From contig JBMSOD010000216.1 in NCBI GenBank assembly GCA_049422085.1, forward strand, positions 1 through 5,062: a DNA stretch of 5,062 nucleotides, given 5' to 3'. Positions 1 through 5,062 of this stretch are shown in pieces; positions within the stretch are counted from its first letter, which is position 1; each line of letters begins with the position of its first letter. The notes below the pieces were generated by a model. The model searched no databases. It worked only from the letters and a program-made list of their open reading frames with translations, and was not told the DNA's origin. Source of the DNA: UBA4615 sp049422085. Its GTDB lineage: Bacteria > Pseudomonadota > Gammaproteobacteria > Burkholderiales > Burkholderiaceae_E. The translations under genes and the position numbers were made by a program.

Positions 1-42
1 ATCGAGATCGGCGGATTCAGACTGACCGTAAGCAACTCATCC

Positions 43-1551
43 ATGAATTCGCATCGAAAGGCTGCTCCCGAGTATCAGCTCGAACAGGCTGGATGGAGCA
101 CACCGGTGGCCAGGACATTCGAGACCGTGCGGAGTGAAATTGTTCAAGGTGGGTTGCCACTCGAGCGGGTGCACTCATTTGAACGGAAAGCGCCAGAGCA
201 TCGAAGACAGGTTCCTGCAGCACACCCCTCGCGCGACCGCCAGCATCGGGCCGAGGCAGCAGAGCGGATGGATATGGCAATGCCAGCACGTCCTGAGATG
301 ACGCCGCTGATGCAGTCCTGGTCAGATCGATTCCAGCGGGAAACTCTCAAAGCCTTGGACCTTCGACGTCAGGATCTCTCCCGACTTGACGATGCCGAGC
401 TGAGGGCCCAGGTGGCCGATCTGGTCCGGCAGCTGATCGCTTCTACCGAGGGATTTCCTGTCAGCCTCGACGAAGATCATCTTGTGCGTGAGGTGGTCGA
501 TCGCACACTGGGCCTGGGGCCGCTGGATGAGCTTCTCGCCGATCCTACGATCAGCGAAATCATGATCAATGGTCCATCGGAGATCTGGATCGAACGCCAT
601 GGAAAGTTACAGCGTAGCCCGCTTCGCTTTCCAGGTGAGCCCGATCTGCGCCGGGTGCTGGATCGGATCGTCACGCCGCTCGGGCGGCGTATCGACGAAG
701 GCTCGCCCATGGTGGATGCGCGGCTGCCGGACGGATCACGGGTCAATGCCGTGCTCGCGCCACTGTCACTTCGCGGCTCGGCGCTAACCATTCGGCGATT
801 CACCCGCAGCCTTCTGACTGTTCAGGATCTGGTCGATCGAGGCAGCGCCAGTGCGGCCATGCTTGAATTCCTCGCGGTCTGTGTCGAGAGTCGTCGAAAC
901 ATCATCATATCTGGGGGCACTGGCTCGGGCAAGACCACGCTGCTCAACCTGCTGTCCAATCTGATCCCTTCAGGCGAACGGGTGCTGACAATAGAGGACT
1001 CTGCAGAGCTCAGCCTTCGTGGCGACCATGTGCTCAGCCTCGAGGCCCGACCGCCCAACCTTGAACAGCGCGGCGAGATCACCATCCGTGATCTGGTCCG
1101 CAATGCCTTGCGCATGCGACCGGACCGCATCGTGGTGGGGGAGTGTAGGGGCGCCGAGGCCCTGGACATGCTTCAGGCGATGAACACGGGTCATGATGGA
1201 TCACTGACCACGCTGCATGCCAACAGTGCCAGAGATGTGGTCTCAAGGCTGGAGGTGCTGGCTCTGATGGCAGGGATGGACTTGCCCGTGCTGGCGCTTC
1301 GCGAACAAATAGCATCTGCGATCGATTTGATCGTGCACCAGGCGCGGTTTGCGGACGGCCGAAGGCGAATCACCACGATCGCTGAGGTGACCGGCATCGA
1401 GTCAGGACGGATCCAGATGCAGACCCTCTTCGAGTACCAGCCCGAGCGAGGATTCATCGCCTGCGACGTGGTGCCTCAGTTCTACGAAAGGCTGGCCCGA
1501 ACCGGCACAACGCTGGATCTTTCGATCTTCTCGGCGGAGGCAGGATCATGA
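43..1551 (+). CDS. cpaF: CpaF/TadA-family type II/IV secretion ATPase of the Tad (Flp) pilus
   Basis: This is the cytoplasmic hexameric ATPase that powers assembly of Flp pili, working with the TadB/TadC membrane platform encoded just downstream. Counted from ATG 43 (502 aa), the conserved region starts near residue 95. It contains GLGPLDELLADPTISEIMING (157-176), a GRRIDEGSPMVDARLPDGSRVN block (214-235), Walker A GGTGSGKTT (291-299), an Asp box TIEDSAEL (316-323), a Walker B region RIVVGECRG (362-370; the more usual form is GEVRG) and a His box GHDGSLTTLHANS (383-395). These fix the family firmly. Residues 1-75 are charged, poor in recognisable motifs and show weaker G/C third-position bias than the core. 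ATG 43 has no good ribosome binding site, and the frame is open through base 1. The true start may therefore be upstream of the window or at one of the clustered ATGs at 268, 274, 280, 298 or 310, which would give about 412-427 aa, a normal family length. The stop overlaps the tadB start as ATGA. Family certain, start uncertain. Confidence 0.95.
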   Translation: MNSHRKAAPEYQLEQAGWSTPVARTFETVRSEIVQGGLPLERVHSFERKAPEHRRQVPAAHPSRDRQHRAEAAERMDMAMPARPEMTPLMQSWSDRFQRETLKALDLRRQDLSRLDDAELRAQVADLVRQLIASTEGFPVSLDEDHLVREVVDRTLGLGPLDELLADPTISEIMINGPSEIWIERHGKLQRSPLRFPGEPDLRRVLDRIVTPLGRRIDEGSPMVDARLPDGSRVNAVLAPLSLRGSALTIRRFTRSLLTVQDLVDRGSASAAMLEFLAVCVESRRNIIISGGTGSGKTTLLNLLSNLIPSGERVLTIEDSAELSLRGDHVLSLEARPPNLEQRGEITIRDLVRNALRMRPDRIVVGECRGAEALDMLQAMNTGHDGSLTTLHANSARDVVSRLEVLALMAGMDLPVLALREQIASAIDLIVHQARFADGRRRITTIAEVTGIESGRIQMQTLFEYQPERGFIACDVVPQFYERLARTGTTLDLSIFSAEAGS

Positions 1552-2405
1552 GTCTGCTGCTCATGATGGGCGTGGCACTGGCAGTCTTCATCGCGGTTGG
1601 CTGCGGGATGCTGCTCTTTCACGAATCCTTGCGTGTTGCGCTGCGACTTTGGGTCGAGCGATTTCATCTGGACATGGGGGAAAGGCTGGGCGAGCAATTT
1701 TTCAGTTTCGATGTCGCCAGGAGCCTGCAGTTCCATGCTTTTTTCGTTATCGCCTTGGCGCTCGTATTTGGTCTATTCACGGCGCAATGGACTCTCGCCC
1801 TATTGGCGGGGGCACTCGCAGCGATTGCCCCGGTTCCCGTGTCACGTGTGCTGATTGCTCGCCGACTGAAGCGCCTGTCGTCGCAGTGGCCGGATGCCCT
1901 CGGTCTGATTGGTGCCGGTCTCAGGTCCGGAGGCAGTCTGACCCAGGCCATGAGCCAGGCAAGCAAGGAATTGCCTGCCCCCTGTGGACAGGAGTTGGCC
2001 CTGTGCCTGCGCGAGCAGCGCATGGGTGTTTCGCTAGAAACCTCTCTCTTACGTCTGTCCGATCGGGCGCCGAGTGAAGGTCTGTCGCTCTTCGTTGCCG
2101 CCGTTCGAATTTCCCACGAGACAGGCGGACAACTCGCCGAGACGCTCGATCGACTGTCCCACACCCTGCGCCGAAAAGCGGCACTTGAGGGTCGGATTGA
2201 TGCGCTGACGGCGCAGGGGAGGCTGCAAGGCTGGGTGATGGTCGCACTGCCGCTGGCGGTCGGAGCGGCCTTGTTTCTGATCGAACCTCAGGCCATGCAG
2301 GCCTTGTTCACCACCTGGCCAGGGCGATTTCTGGTGGTGACAGTCGCCGTACTCGAGGCCTGTGGACTGCATTTCATTCGTCGCATTACCCAGGTGGAGG
2401 TCTGA
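1548..2405 (+). CDS. tadB: Tad pilus inner-membrane platform protein TadB (T2SSF domain)
   Basis: TadB pairs with TadC to form the inner-membrane platform that CpaF drives, the counterpart of GspF/PilC in type II secretion and type IV pili. The 285-aa product has a hydrophobic N-terminus (about 4-24), a central pair of membrane segments (about 64-97), a cytoplasmic T2SSF domain (about 113-228) and two C-terminal membrane segments (about 229-245 and 259-277). The domain includes QWPDALGLIGAGLRSGGSL (113-131), typical of TadB, and the second-half signature HETGGQLAETLDRLSHTLR (190-208). The start ATG 1548 overlaps the cpaF stop as ATGA and is preceded by GGAGG at 1536-1540, with 7 bases between, so the start is well supported. 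Length and topology are normal for TadB. The immediate coupling to tadC fits the required 1:1 partnership. Nothing is truncated. Confidence 0.94.
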   Translation: MSLLLMMGVALAVFIAVGCGMLLFHESLRVALRLWVERFHLDMGERLGEQFFSFDVARSLQFHAFFVIALALVFGLFTAQWTLALLAGALAAIAPVPVSRVLIARRLKRLSSQWPDALGLIGAGLRSGGSLTQAMSQASKELPAPCGQELALCLREQRMGVSLETSLLRLSDRAPSEGLSLFVAAVRISHETGGQLAETLDRLSHTLRRKAALEGRIDALTAQGRLQGWVMVALPLAVGAALFLIEPQAMQALFTTWPGRFLVVTVAVLEACGLHFIRRITQVEV

Positions 2406-3347
2406 ATGCTCGCGGGAATTGTCCTGATTGCGGGTGCCATCTCAGCAATGTGCCTGTATCGACTGTTCATGGGGCGAGGTACTGAGAGCCTGAAGGTGGC
2501 CTCTGCGTCATTGAGTCGACCGATCAACTCGAAAGGTCTCTTCATGCAAGTGCAGCCCGCCCTGGCCCTGATTGAAAGGCAGGCAAGGCATTGGGAACAC
2601 ACCCGATGGATGCGGACCATTTCAGCCAGGGATGAGCGCCTGATTCAGCAAAGTGGTCTGTCAGGATCCATTGAGGTCTCGCAAGTGCTGGCACTTCGAG
2701 TCGCCCTGGGCTTCACCGCGCTGTGCACGGGCCTGCTTGTGATTCTGGTCTGGGTCTTCATCAGGTCCCTCACCGTGGTCAACTCAGGCCCTGTGCCGGT
2801 CACATCGGTGTTTCTGATCGCCCTGTGTGCCGCATTGATGGGCCTGTGGTGGCCCGAGCGGTGGTTGAAACTTCGCCGAATCCGCCGGGAGCGCTCGATT
2901 TTGCGAGCGCTGCCCTTCATGCTGGATCTGCTCACCTTGTGCGTGGAGTCGGGAGCCTCATTGGCGGCTGCGCTGGCGCACACCGCCGACAAGGGACCGC
3001 AGGGCCCACTCAAAGAAGAGCTGCAGCGCATGCTTCAGGAGGTCCGGGCGGGCAAAGCACGCACGGAGGCTCTCCGAACGATGGCTGAGCGCATGGATCT
3101 ACCCGCGATCTCGAACTGGGTCGCTGCCATGATCTCTGCGCAGCAACAGGGCAGCAGCCTTGGACCCTTGCTTCGGGCTCAGGCGGATCAGCGTCGCGAA
3201 GAGCGCTTCCTTCATGCCGAAAAGGTGGCCATGAAAGCGCCGGTGAAGATGCTCTTTCCTTTATTGGTGTTCATTTTTCCCTGCACCTTTCTGTTGCTTT
3301 TCTTTCCGGTTGCGGTGCGCCTGGTTCAGGAAGGGCTTCTGCGATGA
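2406..3347 (+). CDS. tadC: Tad pilus inner-membrane platform protein TadC (T2SSF domain)
   Basis: TadC is the second platform subunit of the Tad secretion machine, a T2SSF-domain membrane protein distinct from TadB. The 313-aa product has membrane segments at about 3-20, 96-119, 131-148 and 281-304. The T2SSF domain begins at LPFMLDLLTLCVESGASLAA (169-188). The C-terminal signature AEKVAMKAPVKMLFPLLVF (271-289), followed by IFPCTFLLLFFPVAV, is the strongest TadC hallmark. ATG 2406 directly abuts the tadB stop (TGA 2403-2405) with no gap and has GGAGG at 2396-2400, 5 bases upstream, so translation is probably coupled. The 3' end overlaps the DUF192 gene by ATGA at 3344-3347. Residues 25-95, between the first membrane segment and the rest, are soluble and less conserved, as usual in TadC. 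I see no defects. Confidence 0.94.
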   Translation: MLAGIVLIAGAISAMCLYRLFMGRGTESLKVASASLSRPINSKGLFMQVQPALALIERQARHWEHTRWMRTISARDERLIQQSGLSGSIEVSQVLALRVALGFTALCTGLLVILVWVFIRSLTVVNSGPVPVTSVFLIALCAALMGLWWPERWLKLRRIRRERSILRALPFMLDLLTLCVESGASLAAALAHTADKGPQGPLKEELQRMLQEVRAGKARTEALRTMAERMDLPAISNWVAAMISAQQQGSSLGPLLRAQADQRREERFLHAEKVAMKAPVKMLFPLLVFIFPCTFLLLFFPVAVRLVQEGLLR

Positions 3348-3673
3348 GCACGGTGGTGGTGGTCGGTGTGATTCATGCACGAACACCCTGGGCCAGGTTG
3401 ATCGGCCTGTTGGGCAGGCGTCACCTGCCTTCGGGATGCGGCTTGCTTCTGAGTGCCTGCATGGCAGTGCATACCCTGGGCATGCGCCGTCCGATCGACG
3501 TGGTGTTTCTTGATGTCTTCGGTCAGGTCCTCAGCGTGGAGCGCCATGTCACTGCCGGGCGCGTACTCTGGTGCCCTCGCTCAAGTGCCGTGATCGAGTT
3601 CGCGGCGGGCGATGCCTGGCGGCTCGGACTGCATCAGGGAAGCCGGGTCTTGATGATGGAGGTCAAGGCATGA
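3344..3673 (+). CDS. DUF192-family small protein embedded in the tad operon
   Basis: The 109-aa product covers essentially one DUF192 (COG1430) domain. It shows the family's early RLIGLLGRRHLP (18-29), the central CMAVHTLGMRRPIDVVFLD (39-57, where other members have a WMxNT..PLDxxF block) and the final VIEFAAGDAWRLGLHQGSRV (83-102). The VHTxGMRxPIDVxFLD version replaces the tryptophan-containing core of the common extracytoplasmic DUF192 proteins. There is no convincing signal peptide or lipobox: the N-terminus MSTVVVVGVI is simply the first beta strand, so a cytoplasmic location is inferred. The start ATG 3344 overlaps the tadC stop (ATGA) and has AGGAAGGG at 3328-3335, 8 bases upstream. The stop overlaps the next gene's ATG at 3670. 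The biochemical function of the family is not established. The coupling on both sides argues for a role in pilus biogenesis or for dosage matched to TadC and TadE, but that is inference. Confidence 0.9.
   Translation: MSTVVVVGVIHARTPWARLIGLLGRRHLPSGCGLLLSACMAVHTLGMRRPIDVVFLDVFGQVLSVERHVTAGRVLWCPRSSAVIEFAAGDAWRLGLHQGSRVLMMEVKA
3658..3662 (+). promoter_or_regulatory. Ribosome binding site that decides the start of the TadE-like gene
   Basis: GGAGG lies 7 bases before ATG 3670, inside the end of the DUF192 gene. The reading frame is also open from an earlier ATG at 3571, but that codon has no such site and would give 99 bases of overlap with the DUF192 gene. The ATGA overlap at 3670-3673 matches the operon's other junctions. 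It also places a proper signal peptide at the N-terminus. Confidence 0.75.
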
Positions 3674-4788
3674 ATACCTCCAGACGCATGGCCTTGAGCA
3701 GGCTTGTGACCACCCTGCTCACTTTGGCAGGACTGATGTCCTCCGCCCGGGCATCGCCGGAGCCCTGGACCGTGGACCGATGGGCAGGGCGTCCACGCCG
3801 TATCGCCCGCCCTAGACCGGACAAGCCCCTTCCACGCTCGGCCGTCTCCGCCTCGAGTCCAGCCGCTCGAGGCGGATTGGTTGAGCCTGTCCATGCAGAT
3901 CCGTTGCCGGATTTACCAGTGGTCGATTACTTTGAAGGCAGACCGCCTCCAGCGACTGAGACCAGGCCAGAGGGACGGGACCGGCAGCGCACTTCAGAGG
4001 CACACGACCGACAGGGCACTTCCGAGGGGCATGACAGGCAGCGCAAAAAAAACGCACGCGGGCCTGCATCACGACTCAAGGGCCAGGGCATGATCGAACT
4101 TCTGATCGCGGCCCCCGTGCTGCTGTTTGCTGGCTTGGTGATTCTGCAACTTGTGCTGCTGATGCAAGCAAGGCAGGCCTTGCGTCTGGGCACGCTCGAG
4201 GCAGCACGCGAGGCGAGTGTCAACCATGCCGATCCTCAGGCCGCCTTGCGCGGACTGGCCCGCGGGATGTCGCCCTGGTGGGTGGGAGCGCAGGGAACTC
4301 AGGATGCCCTGACAGGCCCCCTGGAGACTCAGGCGCACCTGATGCAGGCCATGGCGATGGGGCGCCTGCGTCTGACTCAGCTAGCGCCGACCGAGTCGGC
4401 GTTTACAGATTGGGCTGCTCCTGCCCTTGATGATGCGGGGGGCGAACTGGCCGGTGTGCGCGAAATCCCGAATGACGCCCTTCGAATCCGCGCGACTGAG
4501 ACCCTGCCCAGCGGCGCAGCGTCGACCTGGCGCGACGGGCAGCCCGTGGGGGCTGCCTCCGGGCTGACCCTGCTGCAGGCCAATGTCCTGAGATTGCAGG
4601 TCGACTATGTGTTGCGGATGCGCGTCCCACTGGCGGGGCAGGCGATCGCGGTGCTGGCCCGAGCCTGGCAAACCGACCCTTTATTGCGGGCCATGGTGGA
4701 ACTGAATGGGGTTCCGATTCGGGTGAGCGTGGCGGTGCGGATGCAATCGGGGGCGCGTCATGCGGGGGCGGATCCAGTGGGAGGTTAG
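3670..4788 (+). CDS. TadE-like pseudopilin with an N-terminal secretory signal and charged linker
   Basis: From ATG 3670 (372 aa) three parts follow. First is an SPase I-type signal peptide: Arg-rich n-region, hydrophobic VTTLLTLAGLM (13-23), likely cut after SARA at residue 28. Second is a Pro/Arg-rich linker (29-135) with a 9-residue repeat at 104-125. Third is a TadE-like module. That module opens with RLKGQGMIELLIAAPVLL (135-152), a class III prepilin site: cleavage after KG would put Glu143 at position +5. The segment at 142-163 is a single membrane helix, followed by QARQALRLGTLEAAREAS, the usual TadE continuation. The C-terminal LLQANVLRLQVDYVLRMRVPL (301-321) resembles the distal part of Tad TadE/TadG-like proteins as I know them. 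TadE proteins are minor pseudopilins cut by TadV/CpaA and needed for Flp pilus assembly. The oddity is that a pilin leader should be short and cytoplasmic, whereas here it follows a secretory signal. This may be a gene fusion, a two-product locus using the A8 tract, or a frameshift artefact. ATG 4090 (with AAGGG at 4078-4082) is a possible internal start but would drop the cleavage glycine. Confidence 0.82.
   Translation: MNTSRRMALSRLVTTLLTLAGLMSSARASPEPWTVDRWAGRPRRIARPRPDKPLPRSAVSASSPAARGGLVEPVHADPLPDLPVVDYFEGRPPPATETRPEGRDRQRTSEAHDRQGTSEGHDRQRKKNARGPASRLKGQGMIELLIAAPVLLFAGLVILQLVLLMQARQALRLGTLEAAREASVNHADPQAALRGLARGMSPWWVGAQGTQDALTGPLETQAHLMQAMAMGRLRLTQLAPTESAFTDWAAPALDDAGGELAGVREIPNDALRIRATETLPSGAASTWRDGQPVGAASGLTLLQANVLRLQVDYVLRMRVPLAGQAIAVLARAWQTDPLLRAMVELNGVPIRVSVAVRMQSGARHAGADPVGG
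3979..4044 (+). repeat. 27-base tandem repeat encoding DRQ(R/G)TSE(A/G)H in the linker
   Basis: Two full in-frame units (3979-4005, DRQRTSEAH; 4006-4032, DRQGTSEGH) are followed by a partial third (4033-4044, DRQR). The DNA copies differ at several mostly synonymous positions, so the protein repeat is better kept than the DNA. It lies in the linker of the TadE-like protein, directly before the A8 tract. In-frame 27-base units allow length change without frameshift. Confidence 0.8.
4045..4052 (+). other. A8 homopolymer overlapping an A AAA AAC slippery heptamer
   Basis: Eight consecutive A residues form the longest single-base run noticed in this G+C-rich window. They sit in frame as AAA AAA AAC (Lys-Lys-Asn, residues 126-128 of the TadE-like protein). 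Bases 4047-4053 read A AAA AAC in the zero frame, which matches the X XXY YYZ pattern for -1 ribosomal slippage. A-runs of this length are also known sites of transcriptional slippage and of sequencing indels. Loss of one A would send the upstream frame to a TGA at 4091-4093. Function is not shown; only the sequence is certain. Confidence 0.5.
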
Positions 4789-4970
4789 GCCGTACGGCTC
4801 AAAACTGGGGTGCCGAGCGGGAATAGCGAATTGGACTACCGGGTGTGGAATAAACCGGCCGAAATACAACGCTGGGCCAGCGCCGTGGGGCGTAGCCAAG
4901 AACATGCAGTGTGGCATCGACCGTGCACCAAGACACATGCTCCTGTTCGGGGCCGGATAGACTAAGAAGC
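4789..4970. other. Gap between the TadE-like gene and the next gene; no convincing gene
   Basis: These 182 bases contain no convincing gene on either strand. A 10-base perfect palindrome, GCCGTACGGC, lies at 4789-4798 immediately after the stop codon. A GCTGGGCCAGC element at 4871-4881 is too short to be a good hairpin. No stem followed by a T-run is present, so I see no intrinsic terminator for the tad operon here. A sigma-54-like element lies at 4912-4927. The gap contrasts with the zero-gap or overlapping junctions of the genes before it, so it likely separates two transcription units or carries an internal promoter. Confidence 0.5.
4912..4927 (+). promoter_or_regulatory. Candidate sigma-54 (-24/-12) promoter
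   Basis: The sequence TGGCATCGACCGTGCA aligns with the RpoN consensus TGGCAC-N5-TTGCA. The -24 GG (4913-4914) and -12 GC (4925-4926) have exactly ten bases between them. The mismatches are T for C at the sixth base and G for T at the first base of the -12 box. Transcription would start near 4938, about 33 bases before ATG 4971. It is inferred from the match and its position alone. Confidence 0.35.
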
Positions 4971-5062
4971 ATGTCGTCTTTTCCTTTAGCTCCGATCGCG
5001 ACCAACGCATGGCGCTCAGCAGGTATTCGACTGCTGCTTGCGGCTTTGGTGTTGGGTGCTGC
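4971..5062 (+). CDS. 5' part of an unrecognised gene with a signal-like hydrophobic N-terminus (cut by the window end)
   Basis: An open frame starts at ATG 4971 and runs off the right edge with 30 complete codons. The product begins MSSFPLAPIATNAWRSAGIR and continues LLLAALVLGA: a polar start, two Arg residues, then a hydrophobic run. This fits an Sec signal peptide or a single N-terminal membrane anchor. The ribosome binding site is poor: AGAAG at 4965-4969 is only one base from the ATG. The frame is open upstream to 4896, with GTG codons at 4911 and 4923, but those would add a hydrophilic extension ahead of the signal. No family can be assigned from 30 residues. A further exported Tad component is plausible from position, and an unrelated gene is equally possible. 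Confidence 0.45.
   Translation, partial: MSSFPLAPIATNAWRSAGIRLLLAALVLGA

Noticed and set aside
154..182. Possible sigma-70 promoter (TTGCCA with an AT-rich hexamer about 17 bases on)
   Set aside because: The -10 match is poor and the position relative to the uncertain cpaF start cannot be judged.
1664..2164. 166-codon minus-strand frame inside tadB
   Set aside because: It is antisense to a clear T2SSF gene, rich in Arg, Ser and Pro as expected of the opposite strand of G+C-rich coding DNA, with no domain.
3571..3669. Upstream in-frame ATG at 3571 for the TadE-like gene
   Set aside because: It adds 33 hydrophilic residues before the signal peptide, overlaps the DUF192 gene by about 100 bases and has no ribosome binding site. 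ATG 3670 has GGAGG and the ATGA overlap.
4871..4881. GCTGGGCCAGC as a terminator hairpin
   Set aside because: The stem is only 4 base pairs with a 3-base loop, and no T-run follows.
4760..4960. 66-codon + strand frame starting inside the end of the TadE-like gene (MRGRIQWEV...)
   Set aside because: The position of its ATG is tempting as the next coupled gene, but the product has no hydrophobic segment, pilin motif or recognisable domain, and it is rich in Gly, Cys and Trp in an unpatterned way. It could be the remnant of a lost gene, but I cannot support that.
4923..4970. GTG 4923 as an earlier start for the right-edge gene
   Set aside because: It would place a Cys/Arg-rich hydrophilic stretch ahead of the signal-like N-terminus and lies within the sigma-54-like element. 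ATG 4971 is simpler despite its poor ribosome binding site.
4681..5010. 109-codon minus-strand frame over the gap
   Set aside because: It runs antisense across the TadE-like 3' end and the gap and also overlaps the start of the gene at 4971. It has no recognisable motif, with composition typical of a chance frame.
1..5062. tRNA, rRNA, CRISPR array, insertion sequence ends or transposase
   Set aside because: I saw no cloverleaf, regularly spaced repeats, terminal inverted repeats or transposase motifs on either strand.

Overview
The window is a stretch of a Tad (tight adherence/Flp pilus) assembly operon, all on the + strand. In order it holds a CpaF/TadA-type secretion ATPase (43-1551), the paired inner-membrane platform proteins TadB (1548-2405) and TadC (2406-3347), a small DUF192-family protein (3344-3673), and a TadE-like pseudopilin with an unusual secretory N-terminus (3670-4788). 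A 182-base gap follows. At the right edge a new gene seems to begin at 4971, with a hydrophobic signal-like N-terminus, and it is cut off by the window. The G+C content, which I judge to be around 60%, the gene order and the presence of DUF192 in a tad cluster suggest a Gram-negative proteobacterium, perhaps beta- or gammaproteobacterial. I cannot name the organism.

The first four junctions are tightly coupled: ATGA overlaps at 1548, 3344 and 3670, and an end-to-end TGA/ATG at 2403-2408. Each start is preceded by a clear purine-rich ribosome binding site. This points to one transcript with translational coupling. In the known Tad system, CpaF hydrolyses ATP at the cytoplasmic face of the TadB/TadC platform. 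Prepilins and pseudopilins such as TadE, cut by the TadV/CpaA prepilin peptidase, are then assembled or anchored in the inner membrane. The pilin, peptidase, secretin (RcpA/CpaC) and TadZ/CpaE genes are not in view.

The parts that depart from a textbook tad operon are in the right half. The DUF192 protein has no described role in pilus assembly. The TadE-like protein carries an SPase I-type signal peptide and a charged, repeat-containing linker upstream of its real class III pilin-type segment. An A8 homopolymer sits at the boundary, and a cryptic ATGA junction lies just after it. The gap before 4971 contains a sequence with the spacing of a sigma-54 promoter. The 5' end of the ATPase gene is also unsettled: its frame stays open through the left edge, and the first 75 codons do not look like the conserved family.
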